Source: an uncultured Lachnospiraceae bacterium (GTDB taxonomy: Bacteria; Bacillota; Clostridia; Lachnospirales; Lachnospiraceae). Taken from it: a DNA stretch of 41,889 nt. The position numbers were made by a program, and so were the translations under genes. The stretch is taken from the NCBI GenBank assembly GCA_947165275.1, contig CAMUZQ010000017.1, positions 1 to 41,889 of the forward strand, read 5' to 3'. Every line of letters begins with the position of its first letter. Within the stretch, counting starts at the first letter, position 1. The notes beneath the pieces were generated by a model that saw nothing but the letters and a program-made list of their open reading frames with translations, did not search any database and had not been told where the DNA came from. Positions 8,355 to 16,416 of this stretch are shown here, one piece after another.

Positions 8355-10106
8355 GTGATCACTGTACCTGATAAACATATCAAGTGGTATCTATCGTTCG
8401 GGCTTGGTGCCGCCTTCGGAGCTCTGGTCTTTATTTCTCTTTACGGTGTCGAGATACTGGACGTAACCTATGATGACTGGCTGCTTACCGGCTGGTATGA
8501 TCTTTCGCAGCATTATGTCGGCTGGAAGCTCTACCGGATGTCGGGATGGCATTTTCCGGTGGGACTGTGCGATACGAGCTTTTACCCCTATCTGGCATCT
8601 GTCGTATATACGGATTCGATCCCTCTGCTGTGTCTTTTATTCAAGATATTATCTCCTATATTACCCGGGACATTTCAGTTTCTGGGACTATACGGCCTGT
8701 TTTGCTTCATGATGCAGGGAGGGATCGCGAAGCTTCTTCTGAGAAGGGTTTTAAGAAATGAGCTCCAGTGCTGTATAGGCTGTGTTCCTTTTTTATTCTG
8801 CGCCCCTCTTTGGCAGAGAATGTTTTATCATACGGCCCTTGCATCCCATTATCTGATCCTTATGGGTCTGATGCTTTTCATGTACAGAGACAGGCTAAGA
8901 GGGACCGTAAGGAGGGTAGTATGCTGGTGTATGCTGGGGTGCCTTTGCGTGTCCATACATTTCACCATATACGGCATGGTATCCGTGATGCTTTTGGGCT
9001 TTGCCCTGCTGGAGATGCTGGATCCGGAGAGGGATAAGACTGCTGATATTGATGAAGATAAGGAGCAGGAGAGTGAGGGTGATGGGACAGGGACAGCGGT
9101 CTCGTTCGGAAAAGCTTTGAAGAGGCTGCCGGTATTCGGCATATATCTCTTTTCCTATCTTTTTGCGACGGTATCGGTTTTTTATCTCTTCGGAGGCTTT
9201 TACGGAGGCGTATCAGGGGAAGCTGACGGTCTCGGAAGCTTCAGCGCAAATCTCAATTCCCTTTTCAATCCTATAGATTATTCGAGGATAATAAGGGAGC
9301 AGCCTCTTATCGAATGTCAGTATGAGGGACTTGCCTATATCGGGATAATGGCGATCATACTTATGATCCCGGCTATGTCCTTTATTGTCATGAACTTCAG
9401 GGATATCTGCAAAAGTCACAGATGTTATATAATTTCGACGGCCGTGACCTCGGCGATACTGTGGATCATCGCCCTGTCTCCGAAGGTTACCTTCGGAAGT
9501 CATATACTGTTTGAGATACCGGTCCCTGAGCCTGTTTTTAACGCATGGAGCATCTTCAGGGCCTCAGGAAGGTTTCTCTGGCCGGTCATGTATGCTGTCA
9601 TCCTTATAGTCATGTATTATTCGCATTTTGAGACAAGGTCTTATTTTGCGGCATTGATGGTGGCCGGATGCCTGCTGCAGATATATGAATACAGCGATAA
9701 GGTCTATACAACCTCTTATAATTATTCAAGGCTTAAGGAGGCGCATTTTACGGCGGACTATCTGGACCTTTATGACTGGGAAGGGATAGAGCATCTGCAG
9801 TTCATGCATGATTATTATTTCGGGGAATTCTATGGTGATTATGTAAGGGATCAGATGATAGGCTATACCCAGTTTGCCTTGAGGCATGGCATGACGGTCA
9901 GTAATTTTCATTTTTCCAGAGATGATATGGACAAGCTCAGAGGCAGGATAGAAGAGTGCGAGAGACTGCTTGAGGCGGGGGAGCCTGAAAGGGATACGGT
10001 ATATGTTTTCAGGAATGAAGACGTGAATTTGGATGAGATGCAGCAGAAATATTCCGGCATCAGATATATATTCACGGAGGATGAGATCATAGCTGTGCCG
10101 GAATAA
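8355..10106 (+). CDS. Large polytopic membrane protein, DUF6311/GT-C-like
   Basis: A 583-aa membrane protein with about ten hydrophobic helices up to residue 440 and a soluble C-terminal domain of about 140 aa. The first extracytoplasmic loop holds DLSQHYVGWKLYR, then HFPVG and YTDSIPLLCLLFK. These resemble the DUF6311-type proteins, which look like GT-C glycosyltransferases using polyprenyl-phosphate sugars. An acidic loop (about 218-245) is species-specific looking. The GTG start is weak: the nearest AGGAG (8335-8339) is 15 nt away and the GTG lies within the palindrome AGTGATCACT (8354-8363). No better in-frame start is visible. An enzymatic role is inference. Confidence 0.7.
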   Translation: MITVPDKHIKWYLSFGLGAAFGALVFISLYGVEILDVTYDDWLLTGWYDLSQHYVGWKLYRMSGWHFPVGLCDTSFYPYLASVVYTDSIPLLCLLFKILSPILPGTFQFLGLYGLFCFMMQGGIAKLLLRRVLRNELQCCIGCVPFLFCAPLWQRMFYHTALASHYLILMGLMLFMYRDRLRGTVRRVVCWCMLGCLCVSIHFTIYGMVSVMLLGFALLEMLDPERDKTADIDEDKEQESEGDGTGTAVSFGKALKRLPVFGIYLFSYLFATVSVFYLFGGFYGGVSGEADGLGSFSANLNSLFNPIDYSRIIREQPLIECQYEGLAYIGIMAIILMIPAMSFIVMNFRDICKSHRCYIISTAVTSAILWIIALSPKVTFGSHILFEIPVPEPVFNAWSIFRASGRFLWPVMYAVILIVMYYSHFETRSYFAALMVAGCLLQIYEYSDKVYTTSYNYSRLKEAHFTADYLDLYDWEGIEHLQFMHDYYFGEFYGDYVRDQMIGYTQFALRHGMTVSNFHFSRDDMDKLRGRIEECERLLEAGEPERDTVYVFRNEDVNLDEMQQKYSGIRYIFTEDEIIAVPE

Positions 10107-10134
10107 CAATAAAAAAGAAAGGACAGGTGTAAAC

Positions 10135-11310
10135 ATGACGGAAAAGGTGAAGGAACGGACGGGATTGACTGACAGTATCAGGTATGTGGGATTTGACGAT
10201 AAGGAGCTGACAGTATTTGAAAGCCAGTATCCGACTGAAGGGATCTCATATAATTCATATGTGATCCTGGATGACAGGACGGCGATCATGGATACGGTGG
10301 ATAAAAGGGGTGCTGAGGCCTATTTTGAAAACCTCAGGGAGGTTCTTGGGGATAAGGAGCCCTCTTATCTTATAATACAGCATATGGAGCCGGATCATGC
10401 GGCTAATATAGAAAGGCTTGCAAAGCTGTATCCGGAGATGAAGCTTGTTGGGACTGCGGCTGCCGGCAGGATGGTCTCGCAGTTTTTTGAAAGCGATATG
10501 AAGGACAGATTCCAGCCTGTCAAGGAAAATGATACCTTATCTCTCGGAAACCATGTGCTGCAGTTTATCATGGCTCCTATGGTTCACTGGCCCGAGGTGA
10601 TGGTCACATATGAGCAGACGGAAAGGATACTTTTTTCGGCGGATGCCTTTGGGACATTCGGAGCGCTTGAAAATGATGAGGAATGGATCGCTGATGCCAG
10701 TCATTATTATTTTAATATCGTGGGCAAGTATGGCGCACAGGTACAGGCTCTGCTGAAAAAGGCATCCGGCCTTGAAATATCGGCAATAGCTCCGCTTCAT
10801 GGTCCTGTGCATAAGGACGATATAGATTTTGTGATAGATACATATGATAAATGGAGCAGCTATGAGGCCCCCAGAAAGGGCATATTCATGCCTTATGCAT
10901 CCATACACGGCAATACAAAGGAGGCGGTGCTCAGGTTTGCTGATGAGCTTGAGAAGATGGGAGAAACGGTCGTTACCATGGATCTTACTGAGGAGGATGT
11001 ATCCGAGGCTGTGGAGCAGGCATTTTTGTACGACAGGATAATCTTTGCGTCTGCAACCTATGATCTTGAGCTCTTCCCTGTGATGAACGATCTGCTCTAT
11101 CATCTGAAGATCAAAAATTTCCAGAAGAGGAAGGTCGGGCTCATCGAGAACGGCTCCTGGGCTCCGAGTGCAGCAAAGAAGATGCGGGAATATCTGGAGG
11201 AAATGAAGGATATCGAGATCGTTGAGCCTGTGATCACCATAAGGTCGGTCAGAAAGGCTTCGGATGATGAAGTCTTCAAGGCTCTTGCGGAGGAGATGAG
11301 ATCCGTTTGA
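10135..11310 (+). CDS. fprA: FprA-type flavodiiron protein (NO/O2 reductase)
   Basis: A 391-aa A-type flavoprotein that reduces oxygen and/or nitric oxide in the cytoplasm of anaerobes. The N-terminal metallo-beta-lactamase-like domain (about 1-250) has all the di-iron ligands: H83-x-E85-x-D87-H88 in HMEPDH, H151, D170 and H222. The C-terminal flavodoxin domain (about 252-391) starts with FMPYASIHGNTKEA, the FMN phosphate loop. There is no fused rubredoxin or flavin reductase domain, so an outside electron donor is needed. The start follows AAAGGA. A terminator follows 36 nt after the stop, making it the last gene of its operon. Confidence 0.95.
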   Translation: MTEKVKERTGLTDSIRYVGFDDKELTVFESQYPTEGISYNSYVILDDRTAIMDTVDKRGAEAYFENLREVLGDKEPSYLIIQHMEPDHAANIERLAKLYPEMKLVGTAAAGRMVSQFFESDMKDRFQPVKENDTLSLGNHVLQFIMAPMVHWPEVMVTYEQTERILFSADAFGTFGALENDEEWIADASHYYFNIVGKYGAQVQALLKKASGLEISAIAPLHGPVHKDDIDFVIDTYDKWSSYEAPRKGIFMPYASIHGNTKEAVLRFADELEKMGETVVTMDLTEEDVSEAVEQAFLYDRIIFASATYDLELFPVMNDLLYHLKIKNFQKRKVGLIENGSWAPSAAKKMREYLEEMKDIEIVEPVITIRSVRKASDDEVFKALAEEMRSV

Positions 11311-11345
11311 GGATAGTATAAACAGATTTATATATAAATGTTGTG

Positions 11346-11390
11346 ATGGGCAGGGCTTACACCCTGCCCATTAACTTATTTTAAAAGTGT
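11346..11390 (+). terminator. Rho-independent terminator after fprA
   Basis: A perfect 10-bp stem (ATGGGCAGGG at 11346-11355, complement at 11362-11371) encloses a 6-nt loop and is followed by a T-rich tail TTAACTTATTTT. It is the strongest terminator shape in the first part of the window. The symmetric stem could also act on the opposite strand. Confidence 0.85.
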
Positions 11391-11396
11391 TTTTAA

Positions 11397-11438
11397 CAGC
11401 CCGGATTGTGGATACAGGGCATCGATCGCGAGAGTGGA
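11397..11438 (+). repeat. Copy A of a duplicated 42-nt element
   Basis: It aligns without gaps to 12372-12413: CAGCCCGGATTG is identical, then one change, then GGATA identical, and GCGAGAG recurs at the same offset (31). About 34 of 42 positions match. GCGAGAG forms the loop of a small hairpin with a GAGA (GNRA) tetraloop. Its stem bases differ from copy B but can still pair if G-U pairs are counted. It sits 26 nt after the fprA terminator stem. Confidence 0.6.
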
Positions 11439-11927
11439 GCGGTCGGCTTTGATATGAGATTTGCTGCAAGAGGGGGAGATGGATCTGAATAGAAGAGGGT
11501 ATTACAAAAAAACCGTAAAATAAGGAAAAAGAACGTTATAAGTACGATAATATGTACAGATAAATATGACTGTCCGGACGGAGAGGGATATGGTGGGGTA
11601 TATGAAAATATATGTACTATAAATAAGACAATAAAAGAAGAAAAAATCATAAATAAAGGAAAAATATATGACATACTGCCCAAAGTCCGGAAAGGGAGCG
11701 GAGGAGGCGGGGGAGATGCTTTTATTTGCAGGATTTCCCTGAGCCGGCAGTCTGCGGAGGAGGATAATGATCGGAAATGATCGGAAACAATCTAAAATAA
11801 CAGACGTATCTTAAGGACCCCGGGCAGGCATCCTCAGGGCCTGAGAGAGCATTCAGTATCAGGCGGGATTCTATGGTCTGATCTTTTTTTATGTATACTA
11901 AATATTGATTGAATAACACCGGGCGTT

Positions 11928-12033
11928 ATGCAGGAAGAATGCAGGATGAGATACGAATAAATGCAGGAAAGACAGCAAAAGACCAAAAAAATCAAAGATT
12001 TTATGTAAAATTGATGCAGGATTTCATGCAGAA
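11928..12033 (+). repeat. Cluster of ATGCAGGA direct repeats
   Basis: ATGCAGGA occurs at 11928, 11939, 11961 and 12014, with a near copy ATGCAGAA at 12026. Spacings of 11, 22, 53 and 12 nt put the first three roughly on one face of the helix, as is common for arrays of protein-binding sites. An AT-rich stretch lies just upstream. No protein can be assigned. Confidence 0.45.
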
Positions 12034-12305
12034 AGCCGGGAAGGCCGTATTTATGCGGTTTTGCACATGAACACATCTTCTTGTATACATTATGAGACAA
12101 AGACGGAAGATGTTGTGTCCTGTCGATACATAACAGCAGTTGTATTTGAAAGCCTCTGCCTGCGGACTGTAAAAAACCCTGTTTACAGGCTGTAAAAGCA
12201 GTTTCTGAGGCGGCAGGAACCGGAAAAAGCGCTGAAGTTATACAAGATATTGTAATTATATGATGTATTTTCTTTTGCATTTATGCTAATATACTGACGT
12301 AAAAG

Positions 12306-12464
12306 ATGTTGATGTTTCGTGCTCTGGCTGGTGACAGTCCGGCACCTGACCTGTATGAGCCGGAAGGATGGCAGCCCGGATTGCGGATATGGGAGAGAGA
12401 TTGCGAGAGCAAAGCGTGGCGGTTCGTGGCGGTTGACTTTCGTCTGCTGATGATACTAGGGTGA
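12306..12464 (+). other. Possible 52-codon ORF or structured leader upstream of the quinone cluster
   Basis: An open frame of 52 codons starts at an ATG at 12306 and ends with TGA at 12462-12464; the predicted peptide is rich in Trp and Arg and matches no family I know. The same stretch has RNA-like features: a stem TCCGGC/GCCGGA (12338-12364), a hairpin TTGC-GAGA-GCAA (12401-12412), and a 7-bp long-range pair TTTCGTG (12315-12321)/CACGAAA (12486-12492). Changes between its copy B segment and copy A are not biased to third codon positions, which favours RNA or decay over a conserved protein. A TATACT at 12290-12295 could be a -10, but no good -35 accompanies it. Confidence 0.3.
12372..12413 (+). 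repeat. Copy B of a duplicated 42-nt element
   Basis: This is the partner of 11397-11438. It contains the hairpin TTGC-GAGA-GCAA at 12401-12412 with a GNRA-type tetraloop. A perfect tandem repeat of CGTGGCGGTT (12415-12424 and 12425-12434) follows directly and is absent from copy A, so this copy has a later local duplication. Confidence 0.6.
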
Positions 12465-12521
12465 GAGTCAGACAGCTGATACAGACACGAAAAAACAGAA
12501 TATCAAAATAATATTGCTATC

Positions 12522-13424
12522 ATGGAACACAGATTAAGATTTAAGGATGTCATAGATATAGCCGCCCCTGGCACATGGGCGGCTTCAGTCATGCCATCTG
12601 TACTTGCGACGGTCATTTCCTATCAAAGGACAGGCTCCTTACGTATCGATATGATGGTATGTCTTTTTATCATCGCGATACTGATGCAGTCTTCGGTCAA
12701 TGCATTGAATGATTATGCTGATTTTATAAAGGGCACGGATACACTGGATAATTCGCATGATGCCTCGGATGCAGTGATAGTTTACGGGCTGAGGCCTGAA
12801 ACCGCCAGGAATCTCGGGATCGCCTTTCTTGTTTCAGCCTTTGTCCCGGGTATATATACAGTTATTAAATGCGGGATCGTGCCGCTTGTGATCGGGATCA
12901 TAGGGGCTCTGGTCGTAGCGGGGTATTCCTATGGAAAGAATCCGATCTCCTATCTTCCTCTGGGGGAGTTCGTATCCGGCTTTGTTATGGGAGGTCTTAT
13001 TCCTCTCGCCGGAGTATATATGCAGACGGACAGGCTTGATCATATGGTGCTTGTTCTATCGCTTCCTGTAATAATCGGCATCGGGATGATAATGTTTTCC
13101 AACAACAGCTGCGATATCGAAAAGGATCTTCCTGTGGGCCGAAGGACTCTGGCCTGTATGCTGGGAAGGGGAAGGACGGAGATATGCTACAGGACAATGC
13201 TTCTTATCTGGGTGGCGACGCCTGTGATCCTTTTTGCCGTCATGGGAAGATACCTGTCAATGCTTGTCTATATCCTTGAGTCCACGGTTTTTCTCAACGG
13301 GATCATAAGACAGGCCACAGTCCCTCTTAATGAGAAGTTCCGGGGAGCAGTGATGGGCGGGATCACAAACCTTGGCATAGCGGTTGAATTTGCTTATTTT
13401 GCAGCGATGCTGATTTCAGGGTGA
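12522..13424 (+). CDS. menA: UbiA-family prenyltransferase, MenA-like
   Basis: A membrane prenyltransferase of 300 aa with about eight hydrophobic helices. Both aspartate-rich magnesium-diphosphate motifs are present: NALNDYADFIKGTD (N63, D64, D67) and NNSCDIEKD (D198, D202). In the family these attach a polyprenyl chain to an aromatic acceptor such as 1,4-dihydroxy-2-naphthoate. With a methyltransferase and polyprenyl synthase next, a menaquinone-type product is likely, but no ring-forming men or mqn gene is in the window. No Shine-Dalgarno sequence is visible before the ATG, unusual for this window and possibly linked to the structured leader upstream. Confidence 0.85.
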   Translation: MEHRLRFKDVIDIAAPGTWAASVMPSVLATVISYQRTGSLRIDMMVCLFIIAILMQSSVNALNDYADFIKGTDTLDNSHDASDAVIVYGLRPETARNLGIAFLVSAFVPGIYTVIKCGIVPLVIGIIGALVVAGYSYGKNPISYLPLGEFVSGFVMGGLIPLAGVYMQTDRLDHMVLVLSLPVIIGIGMIMFSNNSCDIEKDLPVGRRTLACMLGRGRTEICYRTMLLIWVATPVILFAVMGRYLSMLVYILESTVFLNGIIRQATVPLNEKFRGAVMGGITNLGIAVEFAYFAAMLISG

Positions 13425-13428
13425 TCAT

Positions 13429-14130
13429 ATGAATGCAAAGGAAAGCTACGTATATGATGTTTTTCAGAATATAGCAGGCGGATATGACAGAGCCAACCTG
13501 AGGATCAGTGCAGGCTGGCATATGATATGGAAAAGAACGGCGGTGAAAAGGCTCTGCAAAGCTATGGGAGACAAGCCTGCAATACTTGACATCGGATGCG
13601 GTACAGGAGATATGCTGAGGCTGATCAGCGAAAACAGACCTGATGCAAGGCTTACGGGAGTGGATTTCTCTCCGAACATGCTTGAAAAAGCCGGAGACAA
13701 CTGCAGTGACATAAGAAATCTTGAGCTTGTACAGGGAAATGCCATGGAGCTGCCTGCAGCGGACGGAGCCTTTGACGGGGTGAGCATTTCATTCGCTTTG
13801 AGAAATACGGCTGACCATGAAAGAGTCTTAAAAGAGGCGTTAAGGGTTTTGAAGCCCGGCGGAAGGCTGGTGTGCATAGATTCCTTTGTGCCGGAGAATC
13901 CCCTGATACGGCCCTTTTATCAGATATATTTTTCTGTTTTCATGCCCTTTTTAGGCGGAGGGATCAGGTATCTGAGGGAATACCGCTGGCTTAAGCAAAG
14001 CACACGTGATTTTATTTCCCCGAAGGAGCTTATGAGGCTTATGAGAAAGACGGGATTTCGAAGGATCGCATATAAGCGGTTTCTCTTCGGGGCCTGCGTC
14101 TGTGTGTCCGGAGACCGGAGAATTGGATGA
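13429..14130 (+). CDS. ubiE: UbiE/MenG-type quinone C-methyltransferase
   Basis: A 233-aa SAM-dependent methyltransferase. Motif I LDIGCGTGD is at residues 53-61, followed by GVDFSPNML near 81. The UbiE signature region SISFALRNTAD lies near 120, and LRVLKPGGRLVCID near 140. MenG/UbiE methylates demethylmenaquinone at C2. It begins 4 nt after the prenyltransferase, so the pair is cotranscribed, and the combination supports quinone synthesis. Length is normal for the family. Confidence 0.88.
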   Translation: MNAKESYVYDVFQNIAGGYDRANLRISAGWHMIWKRTAVKRLCKAMGDKPAILDIGCGTGDMLRLISENRPDARLTGVDFSPNMLEKAGDNCSDIRNLELVQGNAMELPAADGAFDGVSISFALRNTADHERVLKEALRVLKPGGRLVCIDSFVPENPLIRPFYQIYFSVFMPFLGGGIRYLREYRWLKQSTRDFISPKELMRLMRKTGFRRIAYKRFLFGACVCVSGDRRIG

Positions 14131-14139
14131 AAGAGATAT

Positions 14140-15117
14140 ATGAGTATTGAAGATATCATAAAGGGGCTTGAGCCTGATCTGGAGGAAATAAAGAAAAATC
14201 TGGAAGCTGCGGTCCTGGATTATACCGAGGATAACGATGTGCGCAGGATGCTTCTGGAGGCTGCAGGTAATACCGGTAAAATGATACGGCCGCTCTTCAT
14301 GCTGTTCGCAGCCGGAGAGTATGAAAGGGAGGACAGGCAGGAGCTGATATCTTCTGCCGTGGGGCTTGAGATGGTCCATAATTCCTCTCTGATACTTGAT
14401 GATATGATAGATGCTTCGCCTTTACGAAGAGGCTGTCCGTCAATATGGGCAGAGTACGGCATGGCTCCGGCTCTTTATGCAGGGGATTATCTTCTGGTCT
14501 CGGGCTTTTGCTATCTGCAGGATAAGGGATATTTTAAATCTGCCGGAGAACTGATGAGGGCAGGGCTTGGATTATGCAACGGAGAGATACTCCAGTATGG
14601 AAATCTTCATAATACAGAGGTGGATATAAAAACCTATATCAGAGCTGTAAAGGGAAAGACGGCCTTGCTTTTCAGGACAGCCGGAGCCATGGCGTGCAGG
14701 ATAACCGGAAAGGATGAGGAGAGCTGCAGATGCATGGCCGAATTCGGAGAGATACTTGGGATCATGTTTCAGATCAGGGATGATCTCCATGACTGGACAA
14801 AGGAGACACCGGAGATAGGAAAACCGGTAAATGAGGATTTTAAGGAAGGGATCTACACTCTCCCTGCATTATATACCTTCGGGATCAGCAGAAGGGGAGA
14901 GGAGCTGAAAAAACTGGCATTAAAAGACCGCCTTGGCGCAGATGATCTGAAGTCTGCCAGAGATATAGTGAAGGAAGCAGGCGGTATAGAATATACAGAG
15001 AACTATCTGGAGGAGCTGGCTGAGAAAGCTGTAGGTATTTCGGACGTTCTTCCGGAAAGTGTAAATAAGGCCGGACTTACCGGTCTGGTGAGACTTGTAA
15101 CGGGGGATGGAAAATGA
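14140..15117 (+). CDS. Polyprenyl diphosphate synthase
   Basis: A 325-aa trans-prenyltransferase that extends an allylic diphosphate with isopentenyl diphosphate. The first Asp-rich motif is D87-D88-x-x-D91 (LILDDMIDAS), and the second is D214-D215-x-x-D218 (QIRDDLHDW). Small residues do not crowd the region before the first motif, consistent with a medium or long chain product. Its place between a quinone methyltransferase and a radical SAM enzyme points to making the side chain for the MenA-like enzyme, as HepT or DmkB do. Chain length cannot be read from sequence alone. Confidence 0.87.
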   Translation: MSIEDIIKGLEPDLEEIKKNLEAAVLDYTEDNDVRRMLLEAAGNTGKMIRPLFMLFAAGEYEREDRQELISSAVGLEMVHNSSLILDDMIDASPLRRGCPSIWAEYGMAPALYAGDYLLVSGFCYLQDKGYFKSAGELMRAGLGLCNGEILQYGNLHNTEVDIKTYIRAVKGKTALLFRTAGAMACRITGKDEESCRCMAEFGEILGIMFQIRDDLHDWTKETPEIGKPVNEDFKEGIYTLPALYTFGISRRGEELKKLALKDRLGADDLKSARDIVKEAGGIEYTENYLEELAEKAVGISDVLPESVNKAGLTGLVRLVTGDGK

Positions 15118-16409
15118 TATCGGAAAGAATGCTGTCTACGGTTGTCCGTTATATGAACAGACATTATCTCAGCATGAAGCCCTGCAGGGGACACAGACTC
15201 CCAAAGGGAGCGCCCGGGAGTCAATACATGCTTTATGCCCATATCCCCTTCTGCGAGAGCCTCTGTCCCTACTGCAGCTTTAACAGATTTCCCTTTAAGG
15301 AGGAGGCGGCGAGAGAGTATTTTGATCTGCTCAGAAAAGAAATGCGGATGCTCGGGGAGCTGGGATATTCCTTTGAAAGCATGTATATAGGAGGCGGCAC
15401 TCCTACGGTATTGCCCGGCGAGCTTGCAGATACCATATCTCTGGCTAAGGATCTTTTCGGGATACGTGACGTATCTGCAGAAACAAATCCGAATCATCTG
15501 AAGCCGGAATATCTGGACTGTCTGAAAGGGCTTGTGGACCGGATGAGCGTCGGCGTCCAGTCCTTTGACGACGGTCTGCTTAAGAGCATGTACAGATATG
15601 ACAGATACGGTTCGGCGGAAAGCATAAAGGAGAGGCTTGCATATTGCGCGGATACAGGTTATTTTAAAACCCTGAATGTGGATATGATCTTTAATTTTCC
15701 CACACAGACTGAAGAAATGCTTCTGAAGGATATAGAGGAGGTGAAAAAAAGCGGGTGCAATCAAACTACCTTTTATCCTTTGATGGCTTCACCCTCGGTG
15801 GAAAAAAGCCTGAAGGACTCTGTCGGGGAGGTCAATTACGTAAAAGAGAAAAGGTATTATGAGCTTATAAGCGAGGGACTTGCAGGAGGTGAGGCTCCGG
15901 AGTTTGAGCACAGCTCGGCATGGACCTTCAGCAGGAGGGCTGATTCCATGATAGATGAATATGTGGTTGATTATGAAGAGTATCCTGCCATCGGTTCCGG
16001 GGGAATGAGTTTTCTTAACAGGGAATATTTCATTAATACCTTCAGTCTGGATGAATACAGAAAGAGGATATCTGCGGGAGAGATGAGCACGGACGGATCG
16101 GTCAGATTCGGGAAAAGGGATCATATGCGTTACCGCTTCATGATGAAGCTTTTCGGGCTGAGACTTGATAAGAGAGAATGGGAAAGGGATTTCGGGATCT
16201 CCGTGGAGAAGGGTCTCCCTCTGGAGTATCTCTTTTTCAGGCTTAACCGCGCTTTCAAAACAGATGATACGAATGAGATCACTCTCAATCCAAGAGGGAG
16301 ATATCTTATGGTGGCGATGATGAGACAGTTTTTTATAGGAGTGAATTCCGTAAGAGACAGGGCAAGGGAGAAGGCAGGGATCAGGCTGCGGACTCAGAAC
16401 GGGAGGTGA
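15114..16409 (+). CDS. HemN-like radical SAM enzyme in a quinone cluster (MenK-type methyltransferase candidate)
   Basis: A 431-aa radical SAM protein of the HemN/HemW superfamily. The cluster motif is C47-x3-C51-x2-C54 (FCESLCPYC), followed by IGGGTPT near 112 and SVGVQSFDD near 141. The C-terminus differs from housekeeping HemW. The family includes coproporphyrinogen dehydrogenase, anaerobic heme-opening enzymes (ChuW/HutW) and class C methyltransferases such as MenK/MqnK that add an 8-methyl group to menaquinone. Overlap by ATGA with the polyprenyl synthase and proximity to menA and ubiE make the last the best guess. No heme uptake gene is nearby. Family certain, reaction inferred. Confidence 0.75.
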   Translation: MISERMLSTVVRYMNRHYLSMKPCRGHRLPKGAPGSQYMLYAHIPFCESLCPYCSFNRFPFKEEAAREYFDLLRKEMRMLGELGYSFESMYIGGGTPTVLPGELADTISLAKDLFGIRDVSAETNPNHLKPEYLDCLKGLVDRMSVGVQSFDDGLLKSMYRYDRYGSAESIKERLAYCADTGYFKTLNVDMIFNFPTQTEEMLLKDIEEVKKSGCNQTTFYPLMASPSVEKSLKDSVGEVNYVKEKRYYELISEGLAGGEAPEFEHSSAWTFSRRADSMIDEYVVDYEEYPAIGSGGMSFLNREYFINTFSLDEYRKRISAGEMSTDGSVRFGKRDHMRYRFMMKLFGLRLDKREWERDFGISVEKGLPLEYLFFRLNRAFKTDDTNEITLNPRGRYLMVAMMRQFFIGVNSVRDRAREKAGIRLRTQNGR

Positions 16410-16416
16410 GCTGGAA

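Larger units (their letters stand above)
11372..12521. other. 1.15-kb gene-poor intergenic region
   Basis: No ORF here looks like a real gene except possibly the 52-codon frame at 12306. The left part (11500-11670) is AT- and purine-rich. Contents, listed separately: a duplicated 42-nt element (11397 and 12372), a tandem 10-bp repeat ATGATCGGAA at 11767-11786, a cluster of ATGCAGGA repeats (11928-12033), a 7-bp inverted repeat CTGTAAA/TTTACAG (12167-12188), and a tandem 10-bp repeat (12415-12434). Antisense open frames here have no family motif or convincing start. The region may hold an RNA gene, a long regulatory leader for the downstream quinone cluster, or a decayed gene. Confidence 0.6.

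Noticed and set aside
11393-12280. Three antisense open frames of 65-148 codons in the gene-poor region
   Set aside because: No recognisable family, no convincing ribosome binding site, and odd composition; the region is AT-rich and frames stay open by chance.
12359-12378. CCGGAAGG followed by GCAGCC, similar to the SRP RNA domain IV loop
   Set aside because: The required 5' GUCAGGU side of the symmetric loop is absent, and the pairing around the loop is only two base pairs.
12315-12380. Partial resemblance to a TPP (THI-box) riboswitch, with GGCTG and ACCTGACCTG segments
   Set aside because: The strictly conserved GCGUAGGGAA block and the CUGAGA core are missing, and downstream genes are not thiamine genes. 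The match is too partial for such a conserved riboswitch.
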